Shown here in pieces: positions 1-6,774 of a stretch of 7,019 nucleotides of DNA. The translations under genes and the position numbers were made by a program. The notes under the pieces were generated by a model. The model was given only the letters and a program-made list of their open reading frames with translations, was not told the origin of the DNA and made no database searches. The DNA is taken from contig CALXTG010000164.1 of NCBI GenBank assembly GCA_944391355.1, forward strand, positions 1-7,019, written 5' to 3'. The number at the start of each line of letters is the position of its first letter. Position 1 is the stretch's first letter. The stretch is from an uncultured Alphaproteobacteria bacterium (lineage in GTDB: Bacteria > Pseudomonadota > Alphaproteobacteria > RF32 > CAG-239).

Positions 1-1719
1 GGGAGAACCGATATTAAATTCCTCTCCGGCAAGGCGGTAAATTTCCTGTTCCAGATCGCCCATTTTAACGGTGAAATCCCGGCTCAGTTCCTTAAGCGCG
101 GCGGCGTCAACCATAATGCCGCGGTCTTCCATCTGCCGCAGCACTTCTATCAGCGGGCGGTCAAAATTTTCGTAAATTCTTATCATTTTCTGACTGATAA
201 GCCGCGCTTTCAAAACCTGATACAGGCGCAGCGCGATATCGGCGGCCTCGGCGGCATAATCCAGCGCTTTTTCCGGTTCCAGTTCGGCAAAGCTGATTTT
301 GTTTTTGCCGCTGCCCAGCAGTTCGGCAACATCGGCAAGTTTATAATCAAGAAAAATCTCCGCCAGTTCGGGCAGACTGTGGCCGTGTTCGGAGCTGTCC
401 AAATCATAGGAAAGCACCGCGGTATCTTCAAGCGGCGCGCAGACGGCGTCATCACCCAGCACCTGATTGATAAAATGAATATCGGTTTTGATATTGTGGC
501 CGATTTTCAAAATCGATTTGGCGGCAAACAGCGGTTTCAGAACCGCCGCCGCTTCGGCATAATTCAGCTGGGCGGGAACCGCAGCATTGCCGGCGCCGAA
601 CAAATCAAGATTTTCGCCGCTGTGCTGTTTGAGGTGATTCAGCGGCAGATAGGCGGCCTCGCCCGGGGCAACCGCCAGCGCAATGCCGGTGATTTTATCA
701 AAAAACGGGCTCGGGCCGCTGCTTTGGCACTGAAAAGCAAAAGCCGCCGCGGCATTAATTTTATCGGCCCAGCGTTTGAGGGCGGCGGTATCGGTAATCA
801 GTTCATATTTTTTGACGATTTCAACAACCGGCCCCTGAACATGCTCATCGGCGCAGCGTTCGCTTATCCATTTGCCGATACGCGGTTTAAGGCTTTTGAA
901 GTCATATTCGCTGACAAAGCTTTCTACCGCGGCGGGTTCAGGACAGCGGCAGCGGAAAGCGTTGAAGTTATCATCAACCGGAACATCGTCTTTAAGCGTT
1001 ACCAGCTGCAGCGAAATTCGCGCCTTATCGATATTGTCCAAAAGGGTCTGGCGGCGCTTTTCCTGTTTGATTTCGCCGGCGCGGGTCAAAACCCCTTCCA
1101 GCGACCCGAATTCTTCAATCAGAGCCGCGGCGGTTTTCAGACCGATACCGGGTACGCCGGGAATATTGTCGGTGGAATCTCCGGCCAACGCCTGAACATC
1201 TATCACCTTATCGGGATAGACGCCGAATTTTTCCTTAACATCTTCGGGAGTGAAAAATTTGTCTTTCATCGGGTCATAAAATTCGACCCCGGGGCGAATC
1301 AGCTGCATTAAATCTTTATCGGCGGAAACGACAACGACTTCGTAGCCTTTATCCAAAGCCAGCCGGGCATAAGTGGCGATCAGGTCGTCGGCTTCAAAAC
1401 CTTCCATTTCCAGATAATTCAGGTTCAGGGCGTCTACCGCCTGACGGATAATCGGAAACTGGGGAATCAGTTCTTCCGGGGTGTCTTTGCGGGTGCCTTT
1501 ATAGTCGGGAAAAATCTCGTTGCGATAATTTTGCCGTTTGGCGTCAAACAATACCAGACAATAGTCGCAGCTGATTTTGGATGTCAGCTTCATAAACATA
1601 TTGGTGAAGCCGTAAACCGCGTTAACCGGAACGCCCGCCGGGGACGTCATCGGCGGAAGAGCATAAAAAGCACGGAAAATATAGCCGGAACCGTCGACCA
1701 GACAGACTTTTTTTGTCAT
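1..1719 (-). CDS. polA: DNA polymerase I, N-terminal 573 residues (partial; cut by window edge)
   Basis: PolA fills gaps and removes RNA primers during replication and repair. I translated the minus strand from 1719 to 1 and found no stop. The 5'-nuclease domain (about residues 1-270) has VDGSGYIFRAFYALP at 8-22, FDAK at 58-61, EADD at 109-112, SADKD at 132-136 and GDSTDNIPGVPGIG at 180-193, with all expected acidic residues. A 3'-5' exonuclease-like domain follows (about 300-510). It keeps the fold's landmarks, IGHNIKTD at 406-413 and DYAAE at 487-491, but its first motif reads FAFQCQSSG (327-335) instead of FAFDTETxG, and the last reads YAAEAAD instead of YAAEDAD. Proofreading is therefore probably lost. 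The polymerase domain begins near 515, and the window ends at GEEFNIGSP, so roughly 350 residues are missing by comparison with E. coli PolI. The ATG at 1719 has AAAGG 9 nt upstream. The gene lies 56 bp downstream of a small RHH gene on the same strand. Confidence 0.97.
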   Translation of the reverse strand, partial: MTKKVCLVDGSGYIFRAFYALPPMTSPAGVPVNAVYGFTNMFMKLTSKISCDYCLVLFDAKRQNYRNEIFPDYKGTRKDTPEELIPQFPIIRQAVDALNLNYLEMEGFEADDLIATYARLALDKGYEVVVVSADKDLMQLIRPGVEFYDPMKDKFFTPEDVKEKFGVYPDKVIDVQALAGDSTDNIPGVPGIGLKTAAALIEEFGSLEGVLTRAGEIKQEKRRQTLLDNIDKARISLQLVTLKDDVPVDDNFNAFRCRCPEPAAVESFVSEYDFKSLKPRIGKWISERCADEHVQGPVVEIVKKYELITDTAALKRWADKINAAAAFAFQCQSSGPSPFFDKITGIALAVAPGEAAYLPLNHLKQHSGENLDLFGAGNAAVPAQLNYAEAAAVLKPLFAAKSILKIGHNIKTDIHFINQVLGDDAVCAPLEDTAVLSYDLDSSEHGHSLPELAEIFLDYKLADVAELLGSGKNKISFAELEPEKALDYAAEAADIALRLYQVLKARLISQKMIRIYENFDRPLIEVLRQMEDRGIMVDAAALKELSRDFTVKMGDLEQEIYRLAGEEFNIGSP

Positions 1720-1769
1720 CGCTAACAACCTTTATAACAAGATGAACAGACAGAAAGAATATAAACGAT

Positions 1770-1789
1770 AAAAAACTATTCGCCAATAG
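1770..1789 (-). terminator. Weak hairpin plus T-run between the RHH gene and polA
   Basis: Read on the minus strand, CTATT (1789-1785), loop GGCG, AATAG (1780-1776) is followed at once by six T (1775-1770). The 3' arm contains the stop codon of the RHH gene. The stem is only 5 bp with one G-C pair, so termination would be partial at best. It could act as an attenuator between the RHH gene and polA, or be chance in AT-rich DNA. Confidence 0.25.
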
Positions 1790-1976
1790 ATAAAAAGAAA
1801 GAACGCTCAAGATTATCAACCGAGCAGAGGTCGGTTTTGTAAGTGTCTTCATAATTTTCGGCATATTCGCTTAATGCCAAAGCAATGCATTCGTCAAGGG
1901 AGCGGCCGCTTTTTTGGGCGATTTTAGAAATTTTGTTTTTCAAATCGGCGCTGATGTTTACGGAGATGTTACTCAT
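1776..1976 (-). CDS. Small ribbon-helix-helix (CopG/RelB-like) DNA-binding protein, antitoxin-like, no toxin partner
   Basis: A 66-residue protein. The N-terminus has the ribbon-helix-helix pattern: an alternating beta strand (NISVNIS, 3-9), helix A (about 10-23, ADLKNKISKIAQKSG), a GRS turn, and helix B (about 26-43, LDECIALALSEYAENYED). Such dimeric domains bind operator DNA and are typical of type II antitoxins and small plasmid or phage repressors. The tail (44-66, ending SFFLSIGE) would be the toxin-binding part in an antitoxin, but I do not recognise it specifically. The start is well supported: AAGGAAG lies 5 nt before the ATG. No RelE/ParE/Doc-like gene is adjacent; polA starts 56 bp downstream, and the upstream neighbour is a divergent cell-wall gene. 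It may be an orphan antitoxin, a remnant of a TA pair, or a stand-alone regulator. The RHH assignment is fairly secure; the biological role is unknown. Confidence 0.8.
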   Translation of the reverse strand: MSNISVNISADLKNKISKIAQKSGRSLDECIALALSEYAENYEDTYKTDLCSVDNLERSFFLSIGE

Positions 1977-1990
1977 AAAAGCTTCCTTAA

Positions 1991-2011
1991 CTTATTTATG
2001 ATATCGATAAG
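1991..2011. promoter_or_regulatory. Imperfect palindrome in the divergent intergenic region; candidate operator
   Basis: A 21-bp imperfect inverted repeat with outer arms CTTAT and ATAAG; 7 of 10 symmetric pairs match, and the right half contains the perfect 8-bp palindrome TATCGATA. It lies just upstream of the ribosome binding site of the RHH gene, in the 88-bp gap between that gene and the divergent penicillin-binding protein gene. RHH proteins usually bind short palindromes in their own promoters, so autoregulation is a reasonable guess. AT-rich DNA often forms such symmetry by chance. I could not assign convincing -35/-10 boxes in this gap. Confidence 0.3.
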
Positions 2012-2064
2012 CTAATTTCTAAAACATTTTGCGAATCGGCACAAGAAAATTTTGAGGAAAAATA

Positions 2065-3864
2065 ATGGCTAAGGCTAAGAAAAAACAAAGGAAATCAAAA
2101 AAAAGAGAGTCAAAACAACGCTTTAAGAATCATCTGCGACTCCTGAAAATTCTGGGCGTCTTGGTGATAACTTTTTTAATTTATTTGGCCTATTGCTTTT
2201 TCACCCTGCCCGATATTGAACAGGCGGTGGCGCGCACCCGCCAGCCCTCGACCACCATTACCGCCGAAAACGGCAATGAGGTTCTGACTTTCGGCAGCGT
2301 CTACTCCGAGCTGGTTCATCTGGAAGAGCTGCCGCCCTATGTGGCGCAGGCGATTATCTCGACCGAAGACCGCCGTTTTTATTCGCATTTCGGCTTTGAC
2401 ATTATTGCTTTTTCGCGGGCGATGCTCACTAATCTGGTTCACCGCAGTTATGTGCAGGGCGGCAGCACGCTGACGCAGCAGGTTGCCAAAAACCTGTTTT
2501 TAACCCCGAAAAAAAGCATTAAACGCAAAACGCAGGAGCTGTTGCTGGCTTTTTGGCTGGAATCTAAATTCAGCAAAGAACAGATTTTTACCCTCTATCT
2601 GAATCGGGTTTATCTCGGCGCCGGCACTTACGGTATTGAGGCGGCCAGCCAAAAATATTTTCAAAAATCCTCCCGGGATTTGAACATTAAAGAGGCGGCG
2701 ATGATTGCCGGCATGCTTAAGGCGCCGTCGCGTTATAATCCGATCGCCTCAACGGAACGCGCCGAAGCCCGTACCGCGGTTGTGCTGCAGAATATGGTCG
2801 ACAACAACATCATCAGCGAAGAAGAAAAGCAGGCCGCGCAAAACCTGCCGGTCGGCCCCGAAAAATATTATAAAGTCGAAGGCGGCCGCCATTTTGCCGA
2901 CTGGGTTTACAATGAGGTTAATGCCTATATCGGCGAGCGCGACAACGATATTTACGTTTATACCACGCTTGACCAGCATATTCAGCAGGCGGCGGAAAAA
3001 ATTCTTTCCGAAACCGTCAAAGCCAATGCCGACCGCAATGTTACCCAAGGCGCTGCCGTGGTTTTGGGCAAAGACGGCGCCGTCAAAGCGATGGTCGGCG
3101 GGGTCGATTATGACAAAAGCCAGTTTAACCGCGCGGTTCAGGCGCTGCGGCAGCCCGGTTCGGCTTTCAAGCCGTTTGTATATCTTACCGCCTTGCAGGC
3201 CGGATGGAAACCCGAAGACAAGATTATCGACGGCCCGGTTAATATCAACGGCTGGCGACCGGAAAATTATGACCGCAAATATCACGGCGAAGTGACGCTG
3301 CGCGAAGCTTTGGCAAAATCGCTGAATGCCGCGACCGTGGCGCTGACCGAAGAACTGCCGCGCCGGAATATTATCGCCAACGCGCTGAAATTCGGCATTA
3401 CCACGCCGATTATCAATACGCCGTCGCTGGCGCTGGGAACTTTTGAAGTTAAGGTGCTGGATATGGCGGCGGCTTATTCGGTTTTTGCCAACGGCGGTTA
3501 TGCCACCTGGCCTTATGCGATTAAGGAAATCTATACCCGCGACGGTTATCAGCTTTATATGCGGAGCGGCGACGAACCGCAGCGGATTGCCGGCAAAAAA
3601 GATATTGCCGCGCTTGATGACATGCTGACCGCGGTTATTGACGGCGGTACCGGCAAACGCGCCCGGCTGCCGATTGCCGCGGCGGGAAAAACCGGCACCA
3701 CCCAAGACCACCGCGACGCCTGGTTTGCCGGTTTTGCCGGAGATTATATTACGGTGGTTTGGCTCGGAAATGACGACAACTCGCCGATGAACGGTGTTAC
3801 AGGCGGCGGACTGCCGGCGCAAATCTGGAAAAAAATTATGCTTGAGGCTTTAAAAGAGCACTAA
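2065..3864 (+). CDS. Class A penicillin-binding protein (bifunctional peptidoglycan glycosyltransferase/transpeptidase)
   Basis: It polymerises lipid II into glycan strands and cross-links the stem peptides at the outer face of the inner membrane. The 599-residue protein has a very basic cytoplasmic N-terminus (1-28) and one membrane anchor (about 29-48). The GT51 domain has EDRRFYSHFG with catalytic Glu101, GGSTLTQQVAKNLFL (132-146), RKTQELLLAFWLESKFSKEQ (154-173) and LYLNRVYLG (177-185). A short linker leads to the transpeptidase domain (from about 298) with SAFK (nucleophile Ser366, Lys369), SLN (419-421) and KTGTTQ (542-547). All catalytic motifs are intact. It is much shorter than E. coli PBP1a (850 residues): there is no room for an OB-type insert between the domains and no C-terminal extension. 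The start is supported by GAGGA 6 nt before the ATG. It is divergent from the RHH gene and convergent with the nucleotidyltransferase gene. I cannot say which PBP1 subtype it is. Confidence 0.95.
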   Translation: MAKAKKKQRKSKKRESKQRFKNHLRLLKILGVLVITFLIYLAYCFFTLPDIEQAVARTRQPSTTITAENGNEVLTFGSVYSELVHLEELPPYVAQAIISTEDRRFYSHFGFDIIAFSRAMLTNLVHRSYVQGGSTLTQQVAKNLFLTPKKSIKRKTQELLLAFWLESKFSKEQIFTLYLNRVYLGAGTYGIEAASQKYFQKSSRDLNIKEAAMIAGMLKAPSRYNPIASTERAEARTAVVLQNMVDNNIISEEEKQAAQNLPVGPEKYYKVEGGRHFADWVYNEVNAYIGERDNDIYVYTTLDQHIQQAAEKILSETVKANADRNVTQGAAVVLGKDGAVKAMVGGVDYDKSQFNRAVQALRQPGSAFKPFVYLTALQAGWKPEDKIIDGPVNINGWRPENYDRKYHGEVTLREALAKSLNAATVALTEELPRRNIIANALKFGITTPIINTPSLALGTFEVKVLDMAAAYSVFANGGYATWPYAIKEIYTRDGYQLYMRSGDEPQRIAGKKDIAALDDMLTAVIDGGTGKRARLPIAAAGKTGTTQDHRDAWFAGFAGDYITVVWLGNDDNSPMNGVTGGGLPAQIWKKIMLEALKEH

Positions 3865-3878
3865 CTGTTCAGCTCTTT
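3853..3878. terminator. Hairpin straddling the overlapping stops of two convergent genes
   Basis: AAAGAGC (3853-3859) pairs with GCTCTTT (3872-3878) around a 12-nt loop that contains both stop codons. The arms are A-rich and T-rich at their bases, as in compact bidirectional terminators. On the minus strand the 3' arm continues into a fourth T and then AAAG; on the plus strand it is followed by GGCC, so the T-run is short in both directions. It is the only candidate terminator between the two genes. The 7-bp stem makes it plausible but weak. Confidence 0.35.
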
Positions 3879-5090
3879 GGCCAAATCGAGCAGTTCATCC
3901 CGGGTTAAAGAGAAATCTCGGCGAATCCAAATTTCTTCGATATCTTTAAGGATATCGCCGATACGCCGCGGTTCGCTGACGCCCAAGGTCAGAATATCCT
4001 TGCCGCGCAGCGGAAAAATCGGCACAATCATATTGCGGATAAATTCAATCCGCTGGTGCAGATTGTCTATCGGGCGCATATCGATTCCCGACTGCAGCAA
4101 CATTTTATCGATACAAAATTCTTTGCCGTAGCGGTAAACCAGTTTGGCCAGAGATTTATCATAGAAAAATTCTTCGCTGGGAATTTGAATTTCTGCCCAA
4201 CGGATAAAATGCTGACGCTGAATTTTGCTCATCCGCAGGCGGTTAGCCAGATTTTCAGCCAGAGCGACGTCCGGTTCATATAAAATAAACAGGCGCCGCA
4301 AAGCCTCATGTTCCAGCTCTTCTTTGTCGACCAGCTTTATCAGGAAATCGAGCTTATGCAGATTGCGGGTTTCGGGCAGAATGTAGCTGAGAATCTCGTT
4401 ATCCTGCATAATTTTGAAAGTTTCGACCACTTTCGGCGTCATAATCAGCTTGTTAAGCTCGTCGCGCAGACGTTCCATTGACAGGGTTTTCAGCCCTTCT
4501 TTATTTTCAACGCAGGCCTGCAGAGCTTTTTTATCAATCGGGCCTTTGCCGAAAATCGAATAGAAACGGAAAAAGCGCAGAATACGCAGGTAATCTTCCT
4601 TAATGCGCTGCGACGGCGACCCGATAAAACGGACAATGCCGTTTTCCAAATCGCTGATACCGTTGTAATAGTCGAAAACATTGCCCTTTTCATCGGCATA
4701 AACGGCATTTATCGTCAGGTCGCGGCGGGAAGCGTCTTCTTCCCAGTCGGCGGTAAACTCAACTTCGGCGTGGCGGCCGTCGGTTTTGACGTCTTTGCGC
4801 AGAGAGGTGACTTCAAGAACATTGTCATTGATAATTACTCCGACGGTGCCGAATTTGATACCGATAGGAACGGTTTTGATACCGCTTTCGGCACAAGCTT
4901 CAACCAATTCTTCGGGGGAGAGGTCGGTGGCCAGGTCAAGGTCAAAACCTTTCAGCCCCATAAGAGCATCGCGCACCGCGCCGCCGACAAAGCGCAGAAC
5001 TCCGCCCTGACGTTCTACGGCGCGAAAAAGTTTTAACACCTTTTTATCGGGCATTAAGGTATCTATATCCAGGTAAGCGTCTCTTATCAT
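3861..5090 (-). CDS. cca: Class II CCA tRNA nucleotidyltransferase / poly(A) polymerase family protein
   Basis: It adds or repairs the 3'-terminal CCA of tRNAs in the cytoplasm. The 409-residue protein has the class II nucleotidyltransferase head: VGGAVRDALMG (35-45), the metal-binding DLD at 50-52 in FDLDLATDLSPEEL, FGTVGVI (80-86), and EDASRRDLTINA (118-129), which recognises the incoming nucleotide. The neck follows with RIKEDYLRILRFFRF (163-176) and the MERLRDEL helix (205-212), then an alpha-helical body and tail. It lacks the N-terminal signature of dedicated poly(A) polymerases, and there is no HD phosphohydrolase domain, so CCA addition is the better call. Sequence alone cannot exclude poly(A) activity, because the two enzymes share this superfamily. 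The ATG is preceded by AGGGG with 7 nt spacing. The stop overlaps the stop of the convergent penicillin-binding protein gene, and the promoter must lie in the AT-rich gap at 5091-5179. Confidence 0.92.
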   Translation of the reverse strand: MIRDAYLDIDTLMPDKKVLKLFRAVERQGGVLRFVGGAVRDALMGLKGFDLDLATDLSPEELVEACAESGIKTVPIGIKFGTVGVIINDNVLEVTSLRKDVKTDGRHAEVEFTADWEEDASRRDLTINAVYADEKGNVFDYYNGISDLENGIVRFIGSPSQRIKEDYLRILRFFRFYSIFGKGPIDKKALQACVENKEGLKTLSMERLRDELNKLIMTPKVVETFKIMQDNEILSYILPETRNLHKLDFLIKLVDKEELEHEALRRLFILYEPDVALAENLANRLRMSKIQRQHFIRWAEIQIPSEEFFYDKSLAKLVYRYGKEFCIDKMLLQSGIDMRPIDNLHQRIEFIRNMIVPIFPLRGKDILTLGVSEPRRIGDILKDIEEIWIRRDFSLTRDELLDLAKELNS

Positions 5091-5147
5091 TTTATTTCCC
5101 CTGACTTTTTTTTGAAAATTAACAGTTTTTATATAAATTTCAAATAT

Positions 5148-5153
5148 TATAAT
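5148..5153 (+). promoter_or_regulatory. Candidate -10 box for the ialB-like/rlmN unit
   Basis: A perfect TATAAT lies 26 nt before the ATG at 5180, inside an AT-rich gap, and would give a leader of about 20 nt. No good -35 box sits 16-18 nt upstream, only a T-rich run. The hexamer is part of the palindrome ATTATAAT (5146-5153), so it also reads TATAAT on the minus strand, where it could serve the divergent cca gene about 55 nt away. A TTGAAA at 5112-5117 is too close to TATAAA (5132-5137) for standard spacing. Confidence 0.4.
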
Positions 5154-5179
5154 TAAAAATAACCTTTATGTGAGTATAA

Positions 5180-5695
5180 ATGATGAAAAAAGTCCTGAGT
5201 ATTTTAAGTTTTTTCAGTCTGCTGGCGGCTGTTCCGGCCGAGGCGGCATCGCCTAAACTGCTGGGCGAATATAACGACTGGGTCGCTTATTATTACAATG
5301 ACGCCGGCGGGACGGTCTGTTACATGGCTTCAACCCCGAAAAAAGACGAAGGGCGTTACACAACCCGAGGGGATATCTATGCCGTGGTTACTCACCGGCC
5401 GGCCGAAAAAAGCTATGACGTCGTCAATTTTGTCGCCGGTTATACGTTTAAACCCAACAGCGAAGTCAGCGTCAAAATCGGCAGCAAAACCATCGACAAG
5501 CTTTTTACCAGCGGCGACAAAGCCTGGGCAACCAGCGACAAGACCGACAAAGAACTGGTTGAGGCAATGAAACGCGGCAGCCGCATGATTGTCGACGGCA
5601 CCTCTTCCAGAGGAACCAAGACCAAAGACACTTATTCGCTGTCGGGATTTGCCAGCGCTTATAAAGCCATCAGCAACAAATGTCCGCGGAAATAA
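5180..5695 (+). CDS. Invasion-associated locus B (IalB)-family exported protein
   Basis: A 171-residue predicted periplasmic protein. The N-terminus is a classical Sec signal peptide: MMKK, a hydrophobic core (5-17), and an AEA|A cleavage site after about residue 22. The mature part resembles the alphaproteobacterial IalB family: YNDWVAYYYNDAGGTVCYMA (31-50), RGDIYAVVTHRPAE (63-76), VAGYTFKPNSEVSVKIG (85-101), an AMKRGSRMIVDGTSSRGT stretch (129-146) and FASAYKAI near the end. Only two cysteines remain after processing (Cys47, Cys168), and they could form a disulfide. The family is named after a Bartonella erythrocyte-invasion locus, but members are widespread in non-pathogens and their biochemical role is unclear; no invasion role should be inferred here. 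The start could be either of two adjacent ATGs (5180 or 5183), and the ribosome binding site is weak (GTGAG at 5170-5174). rlmN follows 5 bp after the stop, probably in the same transcript. Confidence 0.85.
   Translation: MMKKVLSILSFFSLLAAVPAEAASPKLLGEYNDWVAYYYNDAGGTVCYMASTPKKDEGRYTTRGDIYAVVTHRPAEKSYDVVNFVAGYTFKPNSEVSVKIGSKTIDKLFTSGDKAWATSDKTDKELVEAMKRGSRMIVDGTSSRGTKTKDTYSLSGFASAYKAISNKCPRK
5688..5692 (+). promoter_or_regulatory. Ribosome binding site favouring the 5701 start of rlmN
   Basis: GGAAA lies 8 nt before the ATG at 5701 and overlaps the end of the ialB-like gene. A longer in-frame ATG at 5680 would add seven residues (MSAEINK) and overlap the upstream gene by 16 bp, but it has no purine-rich sequence at the right distance. 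The 5701 start is therefore preferred, though the site is not strong. Confidence 0.45.
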
Positions 5696-5700
5696 ATAAG

Positions 5701-6774
5701 ATGACGGAAAAAAAGGAAATTATCGGCCTCAGCCGCGAAGAACTGCAGGCCGAACTGACCGCGCTCGGCGAAAAACCGTTCAGAACCAAACAAATCTGGG
5801 CTTGGCTTTATCATCAGGGGGTTACCGATTTTGCGGCGATGAGCAATATTCCCAAAGAACTGCGCGAAAAACTGGCGGAAAATTATGTTATCAGCCGTCC
5901 CAAAATCGTGACCGAACAGAAGTCAAGCGACAAAACGCATAAATGGCTGCTCGAATTTGCCGACGGCCAACGCGTCGAAATGGTTTATATTCCCGAAGAA
6001 GACCGCGGCGCCGTTTGTATTTCCACTCAGGTCGGCTGCGCCGTCAACTGCACTTTCTGTCATACCGGCAGCCAAAAACTGACCCGTAACCTGACGGCGG
6101 CCGAAATTGTCGGGCAGTTTATGGCCGCCCGCGATGTCTACAACGAATGGCCGACCCCGACCGACGAGACCCGTTATCTGTCCAATATTGTGGTCATGGG
6201 CATGGGGGAGCCGCTGCATAATGTCGAAAATGTTATCAAAGCCCTGAAAATTATCGGCGACGGGGACGGTATTGCCGTTTCCAAACGCAAGATTACGCTC
6301 TCAACCTCCGGAATTGCTCCGAAAATGGCGGAAATTGCCCGAGAGCTCGGGGTAAAACTGGCCGTCAGCCTGCATGCGCCCAATAATGAAAAACGTTCAA
6401 AAATTATGCCGATTAACAATAAATATCCGCTGGAAGAAGTCATGGAAGCCTGTCAGGTTTATCAGGGAATTACCGGCCGCCGGCAGGCAATTACTTTTGA
6501 ATATCTGATGTTAAAAGACATCAATGACAGCCGCGAAGACGCTCAGGAGCTGGTCAGACTGATGAGAAAATACAATCTGGTGGCCAAATTTAACCTGATT
6601 CCGTTTAATCCGTGGCCGGGCTGCATTTATCAGCCCAGTTCCAACAACCGGGTTCACGAGTTTTCAAAAATTTTGGAAAGCAACGGCTTTGCCGCGCCGA
6701 TCCGCGTGGCGCGCGGGCAAGATATTCTGGCGGCCTGCGGCCAGCTGAAATCTAAAAAAGAAACGGGGCAGTAG
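5701..6774 (+). CDS. rlmN: Dual-specificity RNA methyltransferase RlmN (23S rRNA A2503 / tRNA A37, radical SAM)
   Basis: It makes 2-methyladenosine at 23S rRNA A2503 and at A37 of some tRNAs, using a radical-SAM mechanism with a methylated cysteine intermediate. In 357-residue numbering, the [4Fe-4S]-binding CxxxCxxC is Cys113-Cys117-Cys120 (GCAVNCTFC). The conserved upstream cysteine is Cys106 (AVCISTQVGC), and the methyl-carrying cysteine is Cys346 in RGQDILAACGQL. Other family landmarks are GMGEPLHN (167-174), KRKITLSTSG (195-204), AVSLHAPN (221-228), RRQAITFEYLML (260-271) and FNLIPFNPWPG (297-307). Length and motifs are complete, so the enzyme should be active. The loop between the cysteine cluster and GMGEP (RDVYNEWPTPTDETRYLSN) is of the long alphaproteobacterial type, from memory. 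A start at 5680 is possible but has a poorer ribosome binding site. The gene follows the IalB-like gene by 5 bp. Its last codons form part of a terminator hairpin for the convergent kinase gene. Confidence 0.97.
   Translation: MTEKKEIIGLSREELQAELTALGEKPFRTKQIWAWLYHQGVTDFAAMSNIPKELREKLAENYVISRPKIVTEQKSSDKTHKWLLEFADGQRVEMVYIPEEDRGAVCISTQVGCAVNCTFCHTGSQKLTRNLTAAEIVGQFMAARDVYNEWPTPTDETRYLSNIVVMGMGEPLHNVENVIKALKIIGDGDGIAVSKRKITLSTSGIAPKMAEIARELGVKLAVSLHAPNNEKRSKIMPINNKYPLEEVMEACQVYQGITGRRQAITFEYLMLKDINDSREDAQELVRLMRKYNLVAKFNLIPFNPWPGCIYQPSSNNRVHEFSKILESNGFAAPIRVARGQDILAACGQLKSKKETGQ

Noticed and set aside
379..1311. Long plus-strand open frame (310 codons) antisense to polA
   Set aside because: It lies wholly within the polA coding region, gives a low-complexity G/F/R/N-rich translation with no recognisable domain, and the opposite strand matches PolA along its whole length.
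1731..1739. Extended -10-like TGTTATAAA on the minus strand just before polA
   Set aside because: Transcription from it would begin only a few bases before the ATG and remove the AAAGG ribosome binding site, and no -35 is evident.
2749..3822. Long minus-strand open frame (357 codons) antisense to the penicillin-binding protein gene
   Set aside because: It is a mirror frame of a clearly coding gene, with no family resemblance and no plausible start signal; such shadows are common in sequence with strong codon bias.
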